A stretch of 64,000 nt of DNA from Luidia sarsii (Eukaryota; Echinodermata; Asteroidea; Paxillosida; Luidiidae). The translations under genes and the position numbers were made by a program. The stretch lies in NCBI GenBank assembly GCA_949987565.1, contig OX465107.1, positions 21,682,030 through 21,746,029 of the forward strand, written 5' to 3'. The notes under the pieces were generated by a model that was not told the DNA's origin, ran no database searches, and saw only the letters and a program-made list of their open reading frames with translations. Shown one piece after another: positions 1 through 10,500 of the stretch (its first letter is position 1; every line of letters starts with the position of its first letter).

Positions 1-453
1 TCGCTGCCAACCAAAAATGGCGGATGTGTTTTGCCACGTGACTTGTGACGTGGCAAAAGAAAGGTCTATACTTGGGGTATGGCTGGCATGGGTTTGCTTA
101 CAGAGGGTCGTAACGTAATGAATGCTTAGCATTAACCTTGGGCTCCAGATTCGTTTCCACAACTCATTATAACATAACATGTTTACAAGAACAAGATTCT
201 GATCACTGTTTCCGGATGTGGGTACTCTGTTGCTGACTAGGATATGCAAACCTTCAGATTCAGCGATGAATCGCGGCCTGGATTTGGAGGTTTTGGACTG
301 ACAGGTGAGCCCTGAGCCTGTTCCAAGGTTTCTCTAATGGTCAAAATGGTCAATGGTCTTTGAGAGGGGGCTTCTTGGCCCTGAACACGGGCCTCAACCA
401 ATGGATCTTTTCTTGAAGAGGGGACGAAAAAAAGGCCTTCAAGCCGGACAACT

Positions 454-795
454 ATAGCCCCGTCTGCACTGGACTTTTTTAGTGAAAACTAACCGATCAA
501 GTGGGTAACTTATCCATCTTAAGTCCAGTGTGGACAGCCCAGGATGTTTTCCTCCCAGATAACTTGCTTGGCTCAAATGTAAGTTAACCGACTGACTTAT
601 GCCCAGTTAACTTGACCAGGTAAGTTTCCAGCGAGTCAAAAAGATTGTGCTTAGTCAGTTGGTTAAGCTTCACCGGTCGTTGCGGTTATCTACCCATGTC
701 AATAAACTAAGTGCGGATGTGGGCAAGATTTACCCATTGGAATGTTAACCACTGTCTCGGTTTTAAAAAGTCCAGTGCGAACATGGCCTTAGTCA
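454..795. mobile_element. MITE-like element, family M2
   Basis: About 340 bp bounded by diverged inverted ends that share GCACTGGACTTTTT (starting near 466, and reversed near 760-775). Inside it repeats GTTAACC/GGTTAACT motifs. The same ends are found around 17149-17606. No transposase frame is present, so it is non-autonomous. Confidence 0.55.
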
Positions 796-954
796 ACTGT
801 GACAAGGCCTGTAAGACGTTAAGTTTTGTGAGCATCATTATAGAGTGATTTCTAGAGTCCTAGGCTACATGGAATGGCAGTATCACTGTAAACAGACTGA
901 GCCATCACTATTGTATACCAGTATACCATAGACCTCCTGTACCATAGTCTCTGA

Positions 955-1110
955 GGCAAGTTAACGGTGAAAAACACAGGGAAAGTTTGCGGTGACTCGG
1001 TCATTCTTTTTTTTTTCGAGAAAAAGTATGGCTCTGAGAAGAGCCAGTGACTCTGTATAGAAACATGCATTGTGTATGTGCTGTGCCCAAGATTGGCCGA
1101 TGTGCTGGCA
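955..1110 (-). repeat. Histone-stem-loop repeat (family H), decayed copy
   Basis: Reverse-oriented copy. The stem-loop is at 1030-1045 (one difference from GGCTCTTTTCAGAGCC when read on the minus strand), preceded on the plus strand by a degraded version of the GGTGACxC segment typical of the family. Confidence 0.6.
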
Positions 1111-1365
1111 CTGTGCTGGAGGAGGCATTGCCAAAGTAAGTGTAGAAGGGGTATTGAGCCTCTTCACGACCGACTGCACTCCAAAACCTCCCTACATATG
1201 CTCAGCCACAAACCAATTGCACTCCGAAACCTTCTTCATGCTCAGCATCCACTTCACCGGTGCCCGCGCGGTGCACAAACGGATGCTTTCCTCCTGCCCG
1301 TGAACCGGTGACGTTCCGGGCCCGCTTCCCATCTTAGTGTCGTCAAACCCATCGCGGTAAAGACG

Positions 1366-1557
1366 TCAGCCTTCCTTGTTCTTGGCCTGGTCGGCTCTGA
1401 GTCTCTTGGCCATGAGTGAGCGCAGCTTGCGTAGGTTCTGCAGGGTGGTGGGATCGTCGGGCTGGAGACGCAGCGCCTCCGTGTAGCTCAGCTCTGCCTC
1501 CTCCAGCTTGCCATTCAGGTGATAGATGGCCCCCAGATTCATGTGGCTGGTAGCAGC
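1366..1557 (-). CDS. TMTC2: TMTC2 exon 11 (last TPR and stop)
   Basis: Codes residues 840-902 and [23 protein letters not shown], then [20 protein letters not shown] and a basic tail ending KNKEG. Acceptor GGCTTAG|GCT. The final TPR and the QPDD...NLRKL end match the C-terminus of vertebrate TMTC2, so the protein is complete. Confidence 0.95.
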   Translation of the reverse strand, partial: AATSHMNLGAIYHLNGKLEEAELSYTEALRLQPDDPTTLQNLRKLRSLMAKRLRADQAKNKEG

Positions 1558-4500
1558 CTAAGCCCGGAAAAAAAACCAAAATGGAAGGATTTGCAATGAG
1601 TGGCAGCTAGCTGTATTTGAAAAGAAAGTTGAACTAGAACAGCGATGCCATCATGGCTCCCTACAAAAAGGAGACTAACTCAGCTATGACTGAGTACTGT
1701 GTACGTACGAGCATGAAACTAGAAGATTGTACCAAATGGCATTTATTGCTAGACACAATTTAATAGGGAAATGAGAGAATGAGACACGCATGTGTCTTCT
1801 CACCACAAAATGAACTCAGTGCTTATTACATCAAGCAAGGCAAACCCCCATTGAATTACAATTTAGCTATGGCTGAGTACTGTGTACGAGTGTGAAACTA
1901 GAAGATTGTACCAAATGGCATTTATTGCTAGACACAATTTAATAGGGAAATGAGAGAATGAGACACGCATGTGTCTTCTCACAACAAAATGAACTCAGTG
2001 CTTATTACATCAAGCAAGGCAAACCCCCATTGAATTACAATTTAGCTATGGATGAGTACTGTGTACGAGTGTGAAACTAGAAGATTGTACCAAATGGCAT
2101 TTATTGCTAGACACAATTTAATAGGGAAATGAGAAAATGAGACATGCATGTGTCTTCTCACAACAAACTGAACTCAGTGCTTATTACATCAAGCAAGGCA
2201 AAGCCCCATTGAATTATAATTCAGCTATGGCTGAGTACTGAGTAGGAGTGAGAGACTAGAAGAAAGAATATACCGACTGGCATTTATTGCCAGACACACT
2301 CAGGGAAATAAAACTACCATAATATGTGTCCTAGGAGCTTCTCCGAATAAAGTTTGACATTTCATGCGGAAAGTTCAACAGATAGACAGTCGGATGGATG
2401 GTTCTGAAACAGGGCCTTGCTTAGCTTCACAACTCACCAAAAGGCTGCATCTACTTTGTGTGTTCCTCAAACCAATGTACCTGGGTTTACAACTGATTGT
2501 TGTTTGCATCTTAGCAGATGGGTTAAACTCCATTGCCTCTGACTGATGGCCCCCATCCCAGCAAAGACTAGTTGACTATTTGGGAAACTAGTTGACTATT
2601 TGGGAAACTAGTTGACTATTTGGGAAACTAGTTGACTATTTGGGAAACTAGTTGACTATTTGGGAAACTAGTTGACTATTTGGGAAACTAGTTGACTATT
2701 TGGGAAACTAGTTGACTATTTGGGAAACTAGTTGACTATTTGGGAAACTAGTTGACTATTTGGGAAACTAGTTGACTATTTGGGAAACTAGTTGACTATT
2801 TGGGAAACTAGTTGACTATTTGGATAGCTAATAATAATATGGTGAGATCGCTAATACGCAAAACCAGAGGTCTCAGGTTCAAGTCTCGGTCTAGTAAAAT
2901 TTTCTGTGCCATTTCTCAAACTAATTAAAAAGATTATGACTGCAAGCCAGCAGGGCGGACTCAAAACCTTCTCTGATAATCCTGTACCAATATTGATACA
3001 GAAATAAACGCCATTGGCTATCCACCTGTTACAGCACTGGTATGTTAAACCAGAGGTCTAGGTTCGAACCCACTCTAGTCTCTTTCGTTCATCTTTTCAA
3101 AATTCCACGGCCATGGACTAGATACAATGCAGTCTTGGAGTACCCACCAGTGGCTTAAGGATGGCAGCTTTCTTGTAGAATCCCTCCGCCTCCTGGTTGT
3201 TGCCCACCTGGCGAAGGGCATTGGCAAGGTTAAAGGTCACCTCGTGCTCCTCGGGTTGGAGGTCGTAGGCGCGCCTGAACATTGTCAGAGCCTCGTTGGG
3301 ACGGCCCTGATCATTGAGGAACTGGCCTAAGATGAGCAGAGAGACACGACAAGCTTAAACAAGACTGGAAGCGATACCAAAAATAAGATGCAACCTGGGT
3401 CCAATTTCATGCAATTCATTACTGTGATATACAAAAATGTTGCAAACTGCTTACTGACTAAAATTACCGAAACGCAAATATTCAAATTGAGTGGGCCTGA
3501 CATTTCGATCCTAGCAGGACCTTTCTCAAATCCATTACTGTTAGCAAAAATCTTTGCTTACCATAGCAGATAGTCTTTGCTTATGGTTTGCGTATTTCAA
3601 GAACTGAAAGTCTTGCTAAGGAATTCCATGAAATAGATATACGCGAAACGCTGCCCGTGAGCACAGAAATTCCATTGGGATTCATGCAGGACCTTTGAGA
3701 AAGCTCCTGCTAGGATGGAAACACTCAAGCTTTCCAATGAACTTTTGCCATAAATCTAGAGTTATATTTTGGTATTGTAAGTCAGTGTACACGTTTTTAC
3801 GCAACTGATTCTTGTAATATTTGAGCTTTTCTAGAACTCAGTGTTAATCAACATGACCCTCCAAAAGCATAGCAATTGACAAATTTTTGGGAAGGGGGGG
3901 ATCTGCCAATTCTGGTCTTTTTTTGTAAAATAAATAAAAACTTCTCAGGCAGTTTTTCCTTTATTTGTTTGAATTGAATTAAAAAAGCTGCATCCACTTT
4001 GTGTGATGGCTGAACTGCAGTAGCCAGGTTTACAACAACTGGTTGTTTGCATCTGAATGAAAGCAGGGGTGTGATCCCTGGAGATAAACGACAGTTAATG
4101 GTTGAATTGCTTCTGACTGGCACCCCCACCCTGGCAAAGACTAGTCGACTATTAGGGAAGGCCACCATCTAAGGGCTGGATAGCTCAGATGGAAAGAGCG
4201 CTGGTACGCAAAACCAGAGGTCTCGGGTTCAAATCCCAGTCCAATCCAAGTTTTCTTCTTTGCCATTTTTCAAATCTATTCTTTTTTTTTGGATCTTACC
4301 ATAGTGCTGGTAGACATTGTAGTTAGCCGAGTCTAACTTCATGGCTCTCTTTAGGAGGTTTTCAGCCTCTGCTGAAAAGTTCTGCATTGTGAAAAGAAAA
4401 AAGGGGAAGAATGATACTGGCGTGGTGTGACGTGGGGCAGGGACTGGACAGGCTGCTTTGGGGCTGTCTGATCCAGTTACACCGGGAAAACTTGGTGTGG

Positions 4501-7500
4501 AAAATCTGATAAGCTGATGTTAAAATAATCTTCCTTGAAAAAGGATCACCAAGCCATTTGTCAACTGGGCCCAATTTCATAGAGTTGCTTATTATTAAAG
4601 GGATAACACAACATTGGTTGAGGTCAAAGAATAGCATCCATACGTTGTCTGATCCAACATGTGCATGAAATAGCACACCTATGAAAATTTCAGCTCAATC
4701 CGCCAACCGAGTCTCGAGAAAATCGTGAAAACCGCTTCATTTGTTTCGCAAAAATGCAGCATTTAACAAATTGTTCTGAAAAATCGTTTAGGAGGTGTGA
4801 CGTAAACTATTTCTTTACTCTTTTCTAAAAGGGGGGCCTTTCATGCTTTAAGCTAATTTTGGTGCTTAAGTGGCTCCATGAAACTATTTTTAAAAAAGCT
4901 AGTTATTTATCATCATTGAGAATTTGTCGAAATATTCAAAGAAAATTTCTATTGACCATGACCCGAACCAAAGACATTTGTTGAAAAGTTCCATGTACAT
5001 AAACTCTTGAAAATGCAAAGAAATTTAAATTGATTTTGACATGCATTTTGACAAAACTTTGACTTTCAATGCCATTTACTTGAAAAGGATGTTTGGAGTA
5101 GATGCCTCATTACGCCATCTTAGGTCACAAAATGGCAAATTTTGTGAAAATTCCTTACTGTTTTGCTGAGCATGTGTGCGTAGGTAAGATGGGCTGGAAC
5201 ATGGTCTGACTTGGCCTCCAATGATTTCTTGTACCATCTCTCCGCGTCATCCAGTCTGCCAAGCTGAAAATAAGTTTCCCCTGAAAGAGAGACAGGACAG
5301 TAAACAGAAATTAGGCCAAGCCAAGAGGGAGTATGATAAGACCTGAAGGTTTGCACACTGAAAGTACCAAGTGGAAGATTTGCGGTGACATCATGTAACA
5401 ACATCTCTTTTAAGAAGGAATGAGTGGCTCTGAAAAGAGCCGGTAATTTCGAGTAGTAGTGTGAACTCTGCCTGTCGCCAGGAGACTGCTGGATTCCAAC
5501 TATCATCAGTGCCTATAAGTGTTGTGGAGAGCACTGGAATCTTTCCCATCTCTGGGTATTAGTGACAAGTGATAAAAACTGGTTGTTTTTCTTTTGGTTG
5601 CATCCACACATGGCAACAAATTGTGATTCCAATATTCCTGACCCGATTGTGGAATAGCAATAATTGTAGTCAGTGAGTGCGGGTGTGTCCTTGAGGGTGG
5701 CCCATGCAGGAAGACTACAAGCACAGCACTTCCTGTCAGTCAGAGCGCGAGCAGTGCATTGCGGGATTAGACGAAACGATTCTTTTCCCTGTGTAGAGTT
5801 CACGCACACTTCGCTCGATAAACTACTGGCATTTAGAAAAGTTGCACTGATAGAGAAGCGCAAATTGTGATTCTAATCCCACTAATAATCACGTTGATCG
5901 GGTCCACACATCATAAAGGTGGAGCTCGAGTTGCGATTAAAATCGTGATCCAAATTATCGCACTTTGGGCGACAGTGGAATCGGCCCTGTAGCACTGTCA
6001 TGAACCATCCACTGCCCTGATCGTTGCGAGTGAGACCTCAGTGTTTGAGTCTAAGCATCTGACTTAACATACCAGCGCTTTTCCCACCTGAACTAACCAG
6101 CCATTAGATAGTGACCTCCCCAAATAGCCAACTATCTTTGCTGTGATCGATTTCATCTAACCCATTGTAGCTTACGATCAATCGAAGATGAAGAGCGATG
6201 CATAAAAAAACCTACGGCCCATATCAGCTTAACGATGGGCTATCGATCATATGTTGAGTTATGATGCATCGCAAGGCTTCGTGAAATCCACGCCAGGGGT
6301 GGGGGGGCAGTCAGAAACATTTAATCATTATCTGCTACATATCTCCCCTTTTTTCATTCAAATACAAATGAATCTCAAAAGTTAGAAGGCCTAAGATTTC
6401 GATCCTAGCCGGACCTTTCTCAAAGGCAAAGACTTTCCTTTCTCAAAGACCTTGCCTTTGAGAAAGGGCCTGCTAGGATCGAAACGTCAGGCCCTCTAAC
6501 TTTTGAGATGTATGTATTGCAGGTCATTTTAGTCAGTGAGCAGTTTGCAACAGTTTTTTTTTTATTTACTTCAAATACAAATGAAAATTACTTCTCAACA
6601 TGGCTGTCGCACACTGGGGACCACACAAAGTACTTGCAGTTTCTCTCACCTAGCACAGATTTGAAAGGCTAAAATGAAGTGATAATCTTTCCAAACTCTC
6701 TGAGTCCCTTCCTTCATTGGCTCTTTCAAAGTGAATTTCTTCCTGATCACAGAGGCTGTGCTGGCACTGTGATCCAATTTGAAAGCACAGACGGGTCTGA
6801 GGAACATCACGTCTGGGGACGGACTCTATAAGTCTTACCTAGCATGTTGTACAGGCTCTGCGGTGCGTAATGGTCCGGTCTCCTCCCAGTGCCTTCCATA
6901 AACACCTTCAAGGCTTCCTGTAAACAATACGAGCATGAATCACAGAGGTCGTGAATAGCTATAAAGATTCACCGGCCTTCGAACCATCTTTCCAAACCCT
7001 GCTTTTAACATGTCCACATTATAATTTCATTCTCTATTCATTTGTACACCTTTTCCTTCTGCAAATTACTATTCTATTCTCCACTGCTCTGTTGCACTTT
7101 ATTTGTCCCACCAACTCCTCCCAAGCTCTCTCTTTCTGTCTATCTCTGTCTCTCTCTCTTTTTCTCTCCCCCTCTCTTTGCCCCTCTCTCTTTCTCTCCC
7201 TCTCTCTGTCAGCCCATTTTCTATTTAGAAGCTTAAATGCACACTTCCTCATGTAAGAACCATCAATAACTGGTGGTGATGACAGGCAGAGCACACACTG
7301 TCCAAAACACTGAGTTACCAGGTCTGCATAGAGCCATACTCCATCTTGAGAGACGACTTACACGGCGACTGGTGTTGCCGCAAATGTTTCGCACTGTGCC
7401 TCTGCCATGCAAACCTCCAAGTCTTTCCCAATCTTTCTCTTCTTCTCTTCTTCTGTATGCCCTCTGAGGCGGATTTCACAAAGCCTTACGATGCATCGTA

Positions 7501-10500
7501 ACTCAACTTACGATGGATAACCCATCGTTAGTTGTGATACACCGTATAGGTTTCTGTGCCTCGCTCATCGTCTTGCGATTGATCGTAAGTTACGACGGGT
7601 TTGGTGAAATCGACCGCTGGTTGGAAAACGTGGAACAAGGCCAGAGGGTGTGTCACGGCCAGGAACAAATAGAGCCAAAGCGTGATATACAAAAATGTTG
7701 CAAACTGCTTACTGACTAAAATTACCAAAATGTAAATCTTAAAATTTAGTGGGCCTGACTTTTTGATCCTAGCAGGACCTTTCTCAAAGGCACTCTGCCT
7801 TTGAGAAAGGTCCTGCTAGGATCGAAACGTCAGGCCCACTAAATTTTAAGAGCCAAAGCGTGGCGACTTTATGTGCTGGAGGGGACGAAGAGGATAGGTG
7901 AGGGAGAGGAATGCCCCCTCTCCCCTCGAGATCACTAACAACTCTGCTAGCATGGGCCCTATCTCCCATACCCCCCCCCCCCCCCCCCCCCCCCCGGTAG
8001 AGACCCTCTCCATACCTCGTATCTACCCTGGTCCTGCAGTAGTCTACCCAGGTTGAAGAGGGACGATATGACCCCAGTCATCTGGTTCTTGGGGTCCTTT
8101 AGTCCGGTGTCGTCCAGCGTGGCTGCGTGTCTGTACACGGCCTCAGCCTCGGCCTTCCGGCCTAGCATGTTCAGCACAATGCCCAGATTCAGATGAGCAT
8201 CTAAAATAAAGAAACAGGACAGACGATGAATGGTGAATCACATGGGGGTGAAATAGAGATCTAACTCAAAAACAATCTAACAATAAAAAAAAGCAAATCT
8301 ATACACTTTGATCAATTGTCATAAGAGACAGATGCAAATTATCTTGAGATAAAATATAGATAATACTTGCTGAAAAAATGCATGGAAAAAATCCATGCAA
8401 CTTTAAAGAAAAGGACATGTCTATATGCTTCAACCTCTTGACTGTAACATAGGGAAATTCACCTCAGGAATGAAAAAAAAAATTAGCTTCAGTGAAAGGA
8501 GTTGAAGAAAAATCTCTTTGAAAAAACATAATTGGAGAAAGGATTTGAATGAAAAATATTTAAATTCGGTGCTCTGATGCAAAATTGACTATCCTCGGCG
8601 CCACTATGGCCAAATATTTGACAGTCAAAGGACAATAAGGGCATTGTTTTGGCCAAGCTTGCCTGGAAGATTTTACCTCTTTTGCGAAATTCTGTGAAGA
8701 ATGGCATGCAGTGCTTTTTACAATGAGAATTGGCAATGCCATTGCCAAGAAAAGATGAATAAGGGAACCCCAAAAAATAAATAAAATAAAATCCTAAAAT
8801 TGAGTGGGCCTGACGTTTCGATCCTAGCAGGACCTTTCTCTGCCTTTGAGAAAGGTCCTGCTAGGATCGAAACGTCAGGCCCACTAAATTTTAAAGATTT
8901 GCATTTTGGTAATTTTAAGCTAGTAAGCAGTTTGCAACAATTTGTATATCAAAGTAAAAATCCTGCACAAATGCTGCATTCCAACACATTCAACATTCGT
9001 ATCTACGATCTCTTGTCCATTGAGATGCATGAACAGAACTTGTCATGCAATTCATGCACCAGGGAAACATGGCCTACCTTTTAGATCAACCACTAGTGGG
9101 CAGAAAGATCCCAAACACTTCCAGTGCGAGACCACAACATTATGTTAGAATGTAGCAGTCGATTTCACCAAACCCGTCGTAACTTACGATCAATCGCAAG
9201 ATGATGAGCAATGCACAGAAACCATACGGTCTACCACAACCAACGATGCATCGTAAGGCTTTGTGAAATCCACCCCTGAATGACTTACTCGCTAGTCTTG
9301 GCCGGCACTGAATGGCCAACTGGTAGCTGGTCACTGCCTCTTCTAATCGTTTGCTCTCCTGAAGTAAAATCCCTCTGTCGAGTAAGAAACCAAAAAAAAA
9401 GGCCAAAGACATTCTTCAATATGTAGGCTTATAATAAAACAAATACATGTTACAACATTTCAATGGCAGTATGTCATTAAGAAGAGTAGTAAAAAATGTG
9501 TCAGCGGAATTTAGAAAAACTTGATAAGGCCTGGCGGTCTGATCCAAGGGGAACCTTTCTCAAAGGCAGAGAAAGGTCCTGCTATGATCCTGCTGTTAAA
9601 GTCAGTGAGCGGTTTGTAAAAAAAAATGCATCACTTTAAGCTGAATGTGGCTGACATACTTGCAGCAGTGTTAGATTTGTGATCCATAAACAAGCATGTG
9701 TTTGTGTACACATCTCGAAATGGAAGGCCACTGCAAATTCACAGCGTAAATACCGCTAAAAATATCATTCAGACGCTCAGAGCGATCAACCTTTTGATCA
9801 TAAGAGAAGGAATAAAACTAATGAAAGTCAAAAGCTAAACCATTAAAATGTCCTAAAGAGCTCAGAGATTTCAAAATGGATTACAGAAATACAAGATTGT
9901 TGAAAACTTCTTACTAATTAGACCTACAAGAACTACCAGTATACAAAATTCCCTCCCAAAATGAAAAAATGGCAAAGAATACATGGACTGGACTGGGACT
10001 TGAACCTGAGAAATCTGGTTTTGTGTACCAGTCAAAGGTTTCTTTGCCGTTTGCCAAAATTGTTCAAAAGTCCCCAGTCAGTTTTCCCTTCATTTTGTTT
10101 GACTTAAATCTTTAAAAAGTTACAGGGCATGCCTCTTCCATCCTAGCAGAACCTTATTAAAGTTAGAATTGTTTTCAAATTCTTCAGACAGGTGCTGTTA
10201 GGTTGAACATATGTGACCCTCAATTATCAATTTTTAAAATGTTCAGTTTTCCTTGATCCAAAAATAATTATTTTCTCCCTTTGAGAAAGGTCCTGCTAGG
10301 ATTGAAATATCAGGCCCTATGTGTTCTGGAGATTGAATAAAAGCAAAAATTGATAGAAAATTCTTACAGGTTGTAATGGACATCGGCCATGTTTCCACGG
10401 TAACTGAGGGCATTTCTGTAAGCTTCTTCAGCCTCTGCTGTCTTGCCTTGTACCTTGAGAATGTTAGCCAAGTTCCCCCAAGCTGAAAGAAAAGAAAAGA

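Larger units (their letters stand above)
1..1365. other. TMTC2 3' flank
   Basis: No gene seen. Probably contains the TMTC2 3' untranslated region just below 1366, but no AATAAA in transcript sense was found to fix its end. Holds a short perfect hairpin at 29-58 (11-bp arms around 8 nt, containing CACGTG), an inverted-repeat element (454-795) and a decayed copy of the histone-stem-loop repeat (955-1110). Confidence 0.6.
1558..3147 (-). other. TMTC2 intron 10
   Basis: Holds a 179-bp tandem array (1682-2335), a SINE copy containing a 20-bp minisatellite (2436-2930) and a second partial SINE (3015-3107). Nothing else recognised. Confidence 0.8.
3327..4299 (-). other. TMTC2 intron 9
   Basis: Holds Penelope-derived fragments (3422-3530 and around 3680-3735) and an S1 SINE (3960-4281). 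The remainder is unremarkable. Confidence 0.8.
5281..6838 (-). other. TMTC2 intron 7
   Basis: Almost entirely mobile sequence: family H repeat (5338-5512), MITE M3 (about 5620-5993), MITE M1 (6147-6294) and a palindromic Penelope derivative (6378-6570). About 270 bp next to exon 7 show nothing. Confidence 0.75.
6918..8015 (-). other. TMTC2 intron 6
   Basis: Holds a CT-rich tract (7104-7212), a decayed family H repeat (7283-7425), MITE M1 (7465-7615), a palindromic Penelope derivative (7685-7848) and a C25 run (7971-7995). Confidence 0.8.
8201..9288 (-). other. TMTC2 intron 5
   Basis: Contains a palindromic Penelope derivative (8797-8952) and MITE M1 (9159-9275). The 8220-8790 stretch is AT-rich with no recognised feature. 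Confidence 0.8.

Noticed and set aside
4175..4250. tRNA gene
   Set aside because: A and B boxes and an anticodon-like arm are present, but the acceptor ends do not pair and the same segment occurs in about a dozen longer repeats: a SINE head.
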